DNA from: Flavobacteriales bacterium | GTDB taxonomy: Bacteria > Bacteroidota > Bacteroidia > Flavobacteriales > Flavobacteriaceae | DNA length: 50,571 nucleotides | Assembly: GCA_027067965.1 (NCBI GenBank) | Contig: JAMOUV010000006.1 | Location: forward strand, 1-50,571 | Direction: 5' to 3' | In this document: positions 7,701-14,776 of the stretch, in pieces | How the letters are laid out: every line of letters begins with the position of its first letter | How positions within the stretch are numbered: the first letter of the stretch is position 1 | The notes under the pieces: model-generated | The model's database searches: none | What the model saw: only the letters and a program-made list of their open reading frames with translations | What the model was told of the DNA's origin: nothing | Translations under genes and position numbers: made by a program

Positions 7701-8234
7701 TCGGACGTTATACATACGCACTTCGTTTTTTCCGTTTACATCATAATCATATTTAATTTCATGTCCGCTTCCCATTTTCCATTTATCTCCCGGCGCGGCC
7801 TCTTTCAGTACGCGTTCCAAGGGAGAATCTTCAAATAAGGTTTCGCTGTAGGCAATCCGGGTTCCGTAATAACGTCTGTAATAATCGATGGTCACATTTG
7901 CCGCGTTCGAAACAAAACCCAATCCTCTTTGGGCGGAAGGTACCGGAAGATATTTTTTTACTTCCCTGCCGAAGGGGTCATATTCATGATGAATTAAAAG
8001 ATTCTTTCCGCTGCCGCTCATTTCTCGTTGAATCTCTTGGACCAAACGTCCTAAACCGTCATAATATTTAATGGTGACATAGGCCTTATCCAAAGAAGGC
8101 GAAGCAATAGGACGTGTAGTGGGAATGCGATATACGGTCTCTTTTATCCAATTCTTATTCCTATCTTGTGCATGGGATTGATAATTGAAGATAAATAGGA
8201 ACAGCAAAATAAAAAGTAAGGTATATTTTTTCAT
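4734..8234 (-). CDS. Full-length exported Rhs protein (DUF6443-type N terminus) with an M15/VanY-like peptidase tip
   Basis: An 1166-residue protein. Residues 1-23 are a Sec signal peptide ending SHAQ. Residues ~30-170 match the DUF6443 region typical of Bacteroidota Rhs proteins (YYDGLGRLVQEI, YDPFGREVKKYLP). YD-repeats fill ~190-830, for example YDKLDRLRATG and YDALGNKWYKY. The Rhs core spans ~830-946 and ends GRELEGLE. The 220-residue tip has SGYRPPRDQ at ~1026-1034, SKHSS (His ~1113), VLDIS (Asp ~1124) and IHIEI (His ~1159, Glu ~1161), the pattern of M15 D,D-carboxypeptidases/endopeptidases. The spacing from the first His to Asp is 11 residues, longer than the usual 7. I infer a toxin delivered by an Rhs shell that cuts peptidoglycan cross-bridges or stems. 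It follows the T9SS-sorted gene by 11 nt and is followed by a lipoprotein gene after 3 nt. Confidence 0.85.
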   Translation of the reverse strand: MKKYTLLFILLFLFIFNYQSHAQDRNKNWIKETVYRIPTTRPIASPSLDKAYVTIKYYDGLGRLVQEIQREMSGSGKNLLIHHEYDPFGREVKKYLPVPSAQRGLGFVSNAANVTIDYYRRYYGTRIAYSETLFEDSPLERVLKEAAPGDKWKMGSGHEIKYDYDVNGKNEVRMYNVRTVYNRSTGIYETSLLGGNIYYKPGNLYKKVTVDENHSLSSRVKSIEYIDKEGHVVLKRQQTNQGNVDTYYVYDVYGNLAYVIPPLAADKGSITQSVLDGLCYQYRYDKRNRMVAKKLPGVRWQYMVYDKLDRLRATGPAKSPFSDTGQGWLMTKYDQFDRPVMTLFLPGKADARYRQILEDKINGARSLHENSRSSATRINNVAFYYTNISYPTSGYYILTVTYYDDYRFARNSIPSRILNQPTRNGRNGNLLGMTTGQWVRILSSKNKTDSYLTYNIYKNEPAARQIATESWYGNLYHKTHSLINFEGKPLSKHVYHKMVNGQNQIHTVESFSYTRQGRLARHFHEVAGQIRTELARLSYDELGRINNKRIDNGLDVIYMTYNVRGWLKYLKSNHFRMRLYYTDGSRPLYNGNISGQQWWSVTDNQWRRYDYYYDDLNRIYYARYRNLTRGINYSYNAKMTYDKQGNLQYLARSGQFESQTRNVLIDKLVYKYDGTNPNRLRGVKDYTNNDAGFKDDAKHGFDDYRYDADGNMITDANKNITDIGYNHMNLPVIIKSKQGFLRFTYDALGNKWYKYVEDKTGKRTTAYLFGYQYKFNYISGASNNWKLMFLPTAEGYVSAVYPNDNTGGNPPKYAYVSSLRDHLGNLRLSITRENNRPTILQERHYYPFGMLHAGYGKPARELYYDTKNRKIYSRQTAAGRYKYWYQEQERQTDLDLNWDSFKYRNYDYAIGRFMSVDPLAEKYPYNSTYAFQENKLGLGRELEGLELLYFRYLQFKTNKYIYEINRRNNQISVQRYLNTYGPSPAVKNVSLNLGQRVHQEHVTAYSISILTDNLINSKNKSALITSGYRPPRDQARVMYNNILRKGVANQKRLYGRYGDKIIDTYVAAKQYNKMTPLLSTYFGVSFSKFSRGGIIKLMTKKIEQVGPGKVSKHSSNPLIYNVLDISPGSLQHLNEFINSLKSDLRIKKIITPPKDPAIHIEIPQNN
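5397..5921 (-). repeat. Rhs core direct repeat, copy A (within the full-length gene)
   Basis: The terminal core of the full-length Rhs gene, from QYKFNYI to GRELEGLE, is duplicated at 3853-4377 (525 bp) and in shorter form at 1721-2050 and 1-130. The tip junction is at 5396/5397, where GC-rich core gives way to AT-rich tip. This is the natural recipient site for tip exchange. Confidence 0.88.
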
Positions 8235-8245
8235 GAGCGGAGAAT

Positions 8246-9826
8246 TTATTGTTTAATTACTTTTATACTACCGGCCATCCGGTCCACTTCTATATGAATG
8301 ATATAAATACCGGGTCTGTATCCTTCCAGACGGATTGGAATGATTCGATTTTTTGAAATTTCGAATGAATCCAAAATATTTCCATGAAGGTCGGTGACCA
8401 TAACTTTTCCTTTTTCATAGGGCATGCCTATCACCGCTTGCGTATAGGAACCCGCCGGATTGGGGATGGCTTCCAAGGGCAACGGTTTAACCTCGGGTTT
8501 GTCCGGATCGCTTAATTTCATAATCAGAAAGTCGGTATTGGCTGTTTTGCTATGCCGGTGAATTTTTGTGCCCAATAGGGCATATCCGCCGTCGCGCAGC
8601 TCGATTATTCGACTTAAATCTTCTTTTCCCGGCCCACCGAAAGATTTTCGCCACAATTCTTCACCGTCGCTATTGACTTTTATTAATAAAAAGTCTTCTT
8701 CGTTTCGTTTGACCGGTTGTTTTTCATTTGTCTTTTGTTTGTTTACGGTCATGGAAAAACCGCCTAAAATTAAAGTGCCGTCTTTATTTCGAATCAAATC
8801 TCGGCTAATATCTTTTTCGGATTGATGATAGGTCTTTTTCCAAATCCTTTCGCCGGCTTCATTATAGCGGATAATAACCATATCGGTGTTTTCCGTTTTT
8901 TCGGAATCTTCGTTTTTAGCCATAAAACCACCTACTGCAAATGAACCGTCAGGCAATGCCACTACGGATGAAGTTTCGTCATTGCCTTGATCGCCCTCCG
9001 AAAGTTGCCATAATAGTTGTCCTTTCATATCCAATGCTACAATCCACCAATCGTTTTTACCTTTCGGGGCAAATTTCTTGGTTCCCGATAGCATGGAATT
9101 GGAAAATCCGGCCGCCACTATGGTGCCGTCTTTTAATTCGGTTATACCCGAGATCATATCGACTTGCCGGCCTCCCAGGGTGACTTCCCATTCGAGAAGC
9201 CCGGAGTGGTTCAGTTTAATAATCCAATAATCGGCATGGCCGTAATGCGGAGATTGTTTGATATAGATTCCGGGCATGTTTTCCAATGAGTCGTTTGCCG
9301 GAGAAGCATCGCTATAAGTGATGGCACCAATCAGGTAACCGCCGTCACGTGTTTGCGTAATACGCACGGGAATATCATCGGCGGGTCCACCTATTACTTG
9401 TTGCCATTCTTCTTCTCCCGCGATGTTGATTTTGATTAACCAAATATCCTGTAACCCGACCGAAGGTAATTTTTTGTTTCCGCTCTTATCGCTCGATGAG
9501 GAAACAGCCAATAAATAACCGCCGTCGCGGGTGGCACTTATACACCTGATGATATCATCTCCACGACCTCCCCAAACGCGGGTCCATTCTTTGTCTCCGA
9601 ATTCTGAAATTTTGGTCACAAAACCGTCAAAACCACCGTAATGTACGGGCACATCACCCGATTCGGATAAGGCGCCGCCTACCATCATAAAACCGTAATC
9701 CAAAGTGCGAAGCCCGTCAAACAGATATTCCGCATGTTTGCCTCCGAAAGTCCTTTGCCATTGCATATCCTGGGCTCCCAGGGAAACGGAAAGGAAAAAT
9801 ATGGCTACTAAATATATATATCTCAT
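8246..9826 (-). CDS. T9SS-sorted secreted repeat protein (beta-propeller type)
   Basis: A 526-residue protein. Residues 1-18 are a signal peptide (MRYIYLVAIFFLSVSLGA). The body repeats a unit of about 60-70 residues containing TRDGGYL or ELRDGGYAL, a D(I/Y)WLIKIN or DFLLIKVNS strand and EW(Q/R)xxxGG, the arrangement of propeller-like secreted Bacteroidota proteins. The last ~75 residues have the T9SS type A sorting signature: PNPAGSY, VTDLHGNILDS, then YRPGIYIIHIE and a basic end KVIKQ. It should therefore cross the outer membrane by type IX secretion and be anchored or released at the surface. It lies between the two Rhs genes, 10-11 nt from each, so the three are probably one transcription unit. 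Its role there is unknown; a scaffold or partner for Rhs export is one idea. Confidence 0.85.
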   Translation of the reverse strand: MRYIYLVAIFFLSVSLGAQDMQWQRTFGGKHAEYLFDGLRTLDYGFMMVGGALSESGDVPVHYGGFDGFVTKISEFGDKEWTRVWGGRGDDIIRCISATRDGGYLLAVSSSSDKSGNKKLPSVGLQDIWLIKINIAGEEEWQQVIGGPADDIPVRITQTRDGGYLIGAITYSDASPANDSLENMPGIYIKQSPHYGHADYWIIKLNHSGLLEWEVTLGGRQVDMISGITELKDGTIVAAGFSNSMLSGTKKFAPKGKNDWWIVALDMKGQLLWQLSEGDQGNDETSSVVALPDGSFAVGGFMAKNEDSEKTENTDMVIIRYNEAGERIWKKTYHQSEKDISRDLIRNKDGTLILGGFSMTVNKQKTNEKQPVKRNEEDFLLIKVNSDGEELWRKSFGGPGKEDLSRIIELRDGGYALLGTKIHRHSKTANTDFLIMKLSDPDKPEVKPLPLEAIPNPAGSYTQAVIGMPYEKGKVMVTDLHGNILDSFEISKNRIIPIRLEGYRPGIYIIHIEVDRMAGSIKVIKQ

Positions 9827-9836
9827 GATTTGTGAA

Positions 9837-12800
9837 TTAATTTTCTTGATAATGATAATCGTATTCTTTTAATATATGACCTTTGGAGTCTTTAATGTAT
9901 TTCAGGCGAGAGAAAGCGTCGTAGTAGTAATAAGACACTTCTCCCTTTTCATCGGTGATACTGGTTACCCCAATTATGGGATCATAAGTATAAAATGTCA
10001 TTCGGGAATCTTGAGGCAATGATTGTCTGATTTGATTTAATGCTTTCCACAGTTGATATTCTTTTCCTGTCGGATTATTTACCATATTATCCGAATCCAC
10101 ATTCGAAAGCGCAATTGCCCGTTGAATTAGATTCATGATAGTTTTATTATTCCGAGAGGTGAAATTTGTAATTTCTCCTATTAGTTTCGAATGGTCATAT
10201 CCCCAAATGTAGTATATGGGTACTCCGTCTTTTTTTGAAACCAATAAAGGATTTCCATACGAATCGTATTGGTGATAAGTGAAGGTTTCTTCGAGGCCGG
10301 ATGTTTCTTTTGTAATAAGAACTTTTTTTAGTCCTAATAATGGAGTATTGGTTTGATTAATATTACCAAATTTTTCAAATACTTTTCTCTTTGAATAAAA
10401 TAAATTATTGTTTTTATATTTTTCAATTTGAATAGGTATAGCTAACATATTTTTTCCATTAGGATTATTATGAGGTGATTGCATCAATTTATAAGCAGCA
10501 ATTTCTTGAGAAGATAATCTTGTAGCGATATTACCTATTTTATTATTTGATACATCGTAGGCATAGTAATATTTTGTAATTTTTAAATTTCCTTTACTAT
10601 CGGAAGTATATTCTTCTTTTAAATTACCTGTATATTTATCATATAAATAGTTTGTAATTATTGTTAATGACTTATTGTTGAAATATTTTTTCTTTGTTGT
10701 TTTAATAAGATGATAAAATTCAGGGAAATCAGAATAAGTATCGTAATGATAATAGTATATACTTCCATCAGGTGCATTTCCGGTAGTCTTTTTTGTTGCT
10801 CTAAATGCTACCGAATGCATTTCATTAGACATATTTTTTTCAAACGGATAAAAAACTTTATAGTCATATAGTGTTTCTTCTATTTTTGTTGAAAATTTAT
10901 CATAATATATTTTTTTCTTTAAAAGAGCTCTCTTCCAATTTTTAGGATTTTTAGATAGAAACGGAAGAGTCGGTATATCTAATTTGTCTCCTAATGTGAA
11001 ATAATGTACTATTTTTCCATTTTTCCCGTCATTAAAAATTTCTTCTATCCTTTCATATAATACAGGGGATCCGTTAATTCTGAAAATAGGAACTCTACTT
11101 TTTAAAGCTTTATGCTCATATGTGGCTTTACATTGTTCTTTATTTGCTCCCAAATAAACAAAATCACTTTTCCATTTATATACGGGATGAGATAATAAAT
11201 TTCCTGAGCTATGTAAATTTTTTTCATCTTTATAATTAAATGTTCTTTTAACGATATCCTTTCCATTAAAAGATATAATATTTTTTATTCGAATGCCTCC
11301 AATTTTGATATCCTTTTTTAATCCGTCCCAATAATCAATTTTTACTTGAGCAAAAGTTGGCTCACCTTGATAATCATATAAATCGGCCTCTACTTTTAAA
11401 TAGATAGTTGTTCCTCCTGGCACTTCAAAATAATTTATTTGATTATAACTATTTGATGAAACATTATTTTCATACGTTCCCATTTCGTCACCTTGGGCAG
11501 TTACTGATAAAGAACAGTAATCATTACAATTTGCTTCCTTATCACATTCTAATCGAGATGTCGCCGAAATACTTGCAGTAGCAGTGCCATTTGATTCTGC
11601 TTTAGCAATAAGTTGGACCTTGATAATTTGATCAACGGGTATAAAAATAGAATCTTTCTTAATAGTAGCAACCGGTCGTGTTCCTTCAGCACTTATTGTA
11701 ATTTGTTGATTAAGAGGATTAGTAGTACAGACTCCGCCATATAAATATGAAGGTGGTATTTCATTTGCAGTATTTTGTTCATATTCAAATTGACTCCACC
11801 CACCCGTAGGATAATATATCTTTTTTAAAGCTCCTAATCTGGTTTTGTCAAAATTTATAGATCTTTCATCTAATAAAAGACTTGTGATACTATTATAGGT
11901 TTTTCCATTATAATAACCCCATGCATCACGAGAATTTATATTTAATTTAGATGGGATAGTACCGTAATATTCAAATCTGTAAAAAGGTTCTGATTTTTCT
12001 ACAATGCTTCCATTTTGGTTATAAGAATAACCATATTTTTTAATTTCTTTTAATAAATTCCATTTGGTTTTAAAAGAAGAATCCAAATATATAAATTCAT
12101 ACTTTTCTCTTAATTTTCCGAATTTGTCAAATATTTTTATTTGATGTAAACGTTTATGATTTTCAGCTAAGCGATCTACTTTTATATCAAAAAGTATTTT
12201 TCCTTCCGAAAACTCAATAATTTTAATAATTTTATCATGGATTTCCGTATCATTTCCAGAATAAGAGATGAAAGGTAATCCTACTTCATTGCATAATGAA
12301 TTGTTAGTGTTTAAAATTTTATTTTCTTGAATATTTTCTGTTCTTTTTTCATAGGTCGGCAAATTTGTATAATAGAAAAAATTAATACTGTGTCCTGAAT
12401 TTGCGGGTATTATTTTTGTTATATTCCATGAGGAAGTATAGAATATGGGCCCTCCACCTGACCAGGATTCAACAGTTGTAAATTCAATATCGCTGAAGAT
12501 AAATTCATTACCATAATCATCACTGATGTTAAATTTGTTTCCATTTGTGGATTGATTGATTATATATTGTTTATATGGGTAAATAATTGCTTTTCCATGT
12601 TCATTATAAGAAAATGTCCCATTTAACCCTAATCCGACTAAAACAAATCTATCGGGTTCGGTATCCATGGTATTTAAATATGAAGCTTTAGCAAGTCCGT
12701 ATTTAATATTTTCATTTAATAAAGAAGGATTAAAGTGAAATTTTGCAATATAAGAGTATAAGTTTCCTGATCGTGATCTGTCATGTTTATTATCAGGACG

Positions 12801-13145
12801 TCCAAACATTTGTCTAATTATTTTCCCTCCGGCTATTAAAGACCAACCTGGCCCGAGAATACCCGGGTCTTCTTCTACCATTAATCCATCATAGGAGTAA
12901 TTTATATGTATAGGTAATTGATAATTAGATTCTTTAATAGTAAAAATTGGGATTGTTAAAGTAAATTTTCCTGTCGCGAGATTTACAGGAATACTTCCGT
13001 ATTTACCAAAACTCGCAGATTCAGGGGAGACTGGAGCTAAATTCGGGACAGGAGAAATATAAGTATTATTTTCTTGTGAATAATAAGTATAAATAAAAGA
13101 AAGATTTAGTACCATGAAAGCAATATAGAAATTTAAATTTTTCAT
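9837..13145 (-). CDS. Large exported Rhs/YD-repeat protein, first gene of the locus
   Basis: A 1102-residue protein with an N-terminal signal peptide (MKNLNFYIAFMVLNLSFIYT). Residues ~35-110 carry ASFGKYGSIPVNLATGKFTL and DPGILGPGWSLIAGGKI, the opening seen in Rhs/SpvB-like shell proteins of Bacteroidota. The C-terminal third contains YD-type repeats (TFTYHQYDSYGNPL, YYYDAFSRLKYIKDSKG). It stops after a YD repeat with no GRELEGLE junction and no tip, so it is not a toxin carrier by itself. Gene order places it first, followed by the T9SS-sorted protein and the DUF6443 Rhs protein. A shell or partner subunit for the toxin-bearing Rhs protein is a reasonable inference. The middle section is more AT-rich and of unknown fold. 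Confidence 0.8.
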   Translation of the reverse strand: MKNLNFYIAFMVLNLSFIYTYYSQENNTYISPVPNLAPVSPESASFGKYGSIPVNLATGKFTLTIPIFTIKESNYQLPIHINYSYDGLMVEEDPGILGPGWSLIAGGKIIRQMFGRPDNKHDRSRSGNLYSYIAKFHFNPSLLNENIKYGLAKASYLNTMDTEPDRFVLVGLGLNGTFSYNEHGKAIIYPYKQYIINQSTNGNKFNISDDYGNEFIFSDIEFTTVESWSGGGPIFYTSSWNITKIIPANSGHSINFFYYTNLPTYEKRTENIQENKILNTNNSLCNEVGLPFISYSGNDTEIHDKIIKIIEFSEGKILFDIKVDRLAENHKRLHQIKIFDKFGKLREKYEFIYLDSSFKTKWNLLKEIKKYGYSYNQNGSIVEKSEPFYRFEYYGTIPSKLNINSRDAWGYYNGKTYNSITSLLLDERSINFDKTRLGALKKIYYPTGGWSQFEYEQNTANEIPPSYLYGGVCTTNPLNQQITISAEGTRPVATIKKDSIFIPVDQIIKVQLIAKAESNGTATASISATSRLECDKEANCNDYCSLSVTAQGDEMGTYENNVSSNSYNQINYFEVPGGTTIYLKVEADLYDYQGEPTFAQVKIDYWDGLKKDIKIGGIRIKNIISFNGKDIVKRTFNYKDEKNLHSSGNLLSHPVYKWKSDFVYLGANKEQCKATYEHKALKSRVPIFRINGSPVLYERIEEIFNDGKNGKIVHYFTLGDKLDIPTLPFLSKNPKNWKRALLKKKIYYDKFSTKIEETLYDYKVFYPFEKNMSNEMHSVAFRATKKTTGNAPDGSIYYYHYDTYSDFPEFYHLIKTTKKKYFNNKSLTIITNYLYDKYTGNLKEEYTSDSKGNLKITKYYYAYDVSNNKIGNIATRLSSQEIAAYKLMQSPHNNPNGKNMLAIPIQIEKYKNNNLFYSKRKVFEKFGNINQTNTPLLGLKKVLITKETSGLEETFTYHQYDSYGNPLLVSKKDGVPIYYIWGYDHSKLIGEITNFTSRNNKTIMNLIQRAIALSNVDSDNMVNNPTGKEYQLWKALNQIRQSLPQDSRMTFYTYDPIIGVTSITDEKGEVSYYYYDAFSRLKYIKDSKGHILKEYDYHYQEN

Positions 13146-13179
13146 AATATGAATATTTATTTTAATAGTAATTCAAATA

Positions 13180-13187
13180 CAAATATA
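13180..13187 (-). promoter_or_regulatory. Possible -7 element for the Rhs locus
   Basis: Read on the minus strand this is TATATTTG, a match to the Bacteroidota -7 consensus TAnnTTTG, about 35 nt before the ATG at 13145. No good TTTG -33 partner is seen at the usual distance, so the call is weak. Confidence 0.3.
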
Positions 13188-13305
13188 TAAAAAGAATTAA
13201 AAAATAAAATAAAATTGAAAAATAATCCTCAATATTAGCATTAAAGGAAAATAAATTCACAACTATATTGTCTAATGTATATTTTTTTACTTTAAAAATA
13301 AGGTA

Positions 13306-13608
13306 GTGTCCCAAAAAGTGTGTATGGAAGTTTCTGTATTCTTTCTAAAGTTAAATAATTTTTAACAAAGTTTATTTTTGACCGAACTTCGCTTCGCCAT
13401 CTCCGGTGGCTTCGCTACATTCGGCCCGTATAAGTGCATCCAATGCTATCTTCAAAACTTTGTTGAAACCGTCTTTCTCCTCCGTTATGGATTGGAGAAT
13501 TTTTGTAACTTGTTCCTGTGTAAAGTGAAGTAATTTTTTCATTTGTTTGTTTTTTAATGTTAATTTCCAACAAATCTAAAAACTTCACTTTACACACTTT
13601 TGGGGGAT
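13306..13608 (-). mobile_element. Internally deleted IS256-type element (about 300 bp)
   Basis: Imperfect terminal inverted repeats bound the element: GTGTCCCAAAAAGTGTGTA at 13306-13324 and the inverted TACACACTTTTGGG at 13591-13604. Between them is only the start of a transposase gene. The terminal sequence and transposase N terminus are those expected of Bacteroidota IS256-family elements. Most of the normal ~1.3 kb element is missing, so it cannot move by itself but could be mobilised by a full copy elsewhere. It lies between the Rhs locus and the SusCD region. Confidence 0.65.
13372..13542 (-). pseudogene. IS256-family transposase N-terminal remnant
   Basis: A 56-residue frame beginning MKKLLHFTQEQVTKIL and containing GFNKVLKIALDALIRAE. 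The second block corresponds to the conserved N-terminal ALxALMRAER region of IS256-family transposases. After about 42 recognisable residues the frame runs into unrelated sequence and stops, so the catalytic DDE part is absent. It lies wholly inside the inverted repeats described for this element. Confidence 0.65.
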
Positions 13609-13745
13609 AGTATCGCTTTAGAAGCGGAGATTGCCATCCCCGGCATTAATAAAGGCATTCAATTTATTACCTAAGGTATTTCCCATGCGGTAGGAGCCAA
13701 AAACTAGAATGATTCGAGAGGGATAGGGTAAAATTAGTACATTAA
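13609..13745. other. Intergenic spacer with a possible coding remnant
   Basis: On the minus strand a short open stretch reads ILVFGSYRMGNTLGNK and ends at a stop near 13618; I do not recognise it. A small hairpin (CGCTT/AAGCG) lies at 13614-13626. It may be the scar of the insertion next to it. No gene is supported. Confidence 0.3.
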
Positions 13746-14702
13746 TTAATGTTTGATATTATCATTTGAAGATATAGGAATATAAAGTTCCGTCTCCCAT
13801 GATGCAGGGTTCATATCAAACATTTTTCCTTTCGTATATTTTTCGAACATGCTTCGAGAAGTGTCAATTTTAACGCCGGAATGTCTGGTTTCATCAATAA
13901 ATTTTTCCCAAGAATCCATAATGTATTTATAATGTCCTTTATGAATGGATTTTAGATATCTGCCACCCTTTAAAATATCTACTTTAAAGTTTACTTTATC
14001 GGTATCTATTTTTTTAATTGGGATGGCTACTTTAAAAGAAACGCTATCCCGGGCATAATCCATATAATCGTAGATAACGAATGGTTTTCCTGAAATTTTA
14101 ATATGTTTTTTATTTTTAAAGACGGGTTTTAAAAATTGGCGGAAGAGACTATCCATCTTGTTAGTTTTTTCTGAAATGTTGGTATTAAAATAAGGTAATG
14201 AGACGTATTTTGTATCCAATAGGATAGTATCTTTTTTATTTAAAATCAATCCATGGTTTTCCATGCTTTTCGAAGCATAATTTTTTAAATTATCTAAAAT
14301 TCGAATAAAATTCTTTTTGTTTTCCGATTTATAAGCTGGAAGTATCAATTTATAATTAGGCAATTTTCCTTCGATTGTTAATTTAATAATTGTGCCTTTG
14401 GGATCTGAAAAAAATCGCCAATTATATTTTTTTTCAACTTTTTCCTGTTTTTGAATAATTTCATCAAAGGGAGTTTTTTTTATATTTTGTATAATGAGAT
14501 TGGCGTCTTTCTTCTTATCGGGATGCCAAAATTTCCAAGTGGAAGTGTCTTCTACCAGTTTGTAGTTTAAGTTTATTGGTCCATCAGAAAGGATACTTCC
14601 TTTAATTGAATATTCCCTTGGAAAACTTAAATATTTATATAATCCGAATAATAAAAGGAAAAGAATTATAATATTAAAAATCTGTCTTTTTTTTATGCTC
14701 AT
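13746..14702 (-). CDS. Membrane-anchored protein with a C-terminal GyrI-like domain
   Basis: A 318-residue protein from the ATG at 14702; an in-frame TTG two codons upstream is less likely. Residues ~7-25 form one membrane helix (IFNIIILFLLLFGLYKYL) followed by FPREYSIKGS. The last ~130 residues resemble the GyrI-like small-molecule-binding domain: a GGRYLKSIHKGHYKYIMDSW block, a helix ending in a variable loop, then the strand ETELYIPIS. The middle ~150 residues may be an SRPBCC-like domain. The family binds hydrophobic or cationic ligands, often linked to multidrug sensing, but there is no DNA-binding domain here. The helix and charges predict that the soluble part faces the periplasm. It is downstream of a SusCD pair but separated by a terminator. 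Confidence 0.65.
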   Translation of the reverse strand: MSIKKRQIFNIIILFLLLFGLYKYLSFPREYSIKGSILSDGPINLNYKLVEDTSTWKFWHPDKKKDANLIIQNIKKTPFDEIIQKQEKVEKKYNWRFFSDPKGTIIKLTIEGKLPNYKLILPAYKSENKKNFIRILDNLKNYASKSMENHGLILNKKDTILLDTKYVSLPYFNTNISEKTNKMDSLFRQFLKPVFKNKKHIKISGKPFVIYDYMDYARDSVSFKVAIPIKKIDTDKVNFKVDILKGGRYLKSIHKGHYKYIMDSWEKFIDETRHSGVKIDTSRSMFEKYTKGKMFDMNPASWETELYIPISSNDNIKH

Positions 14703-14726
14703 GTGCAAAATTAATAAATTGGAATA

Positions 14727-14762
14727 TAAAAAAAAGAGGCCGATAAACAGCCCCTTTTTTTT
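14727..14762 (-). terminator. Rho-independent terminator after the SusCD pair
   Basis: On the minus strand the stem AGGGGC (14755-14750) pairs with GCCTCT (14740-14735), with one G-U pair, and is followed by a run of T. It lies 15-45 nt after the SusD stop and so ends the susC-susD transcript before the GyrI-like gene. Confidence 0.7.
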
Positions 14763-14776
14763 AAAAACTTATAAGA

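Noticed and set aside
13415-13597. A 60-codon minus-strand frame in the IS remnant.
   Set aside because: It is in a different frame from the recognisable transposase start at 13542 and resembles nothing.
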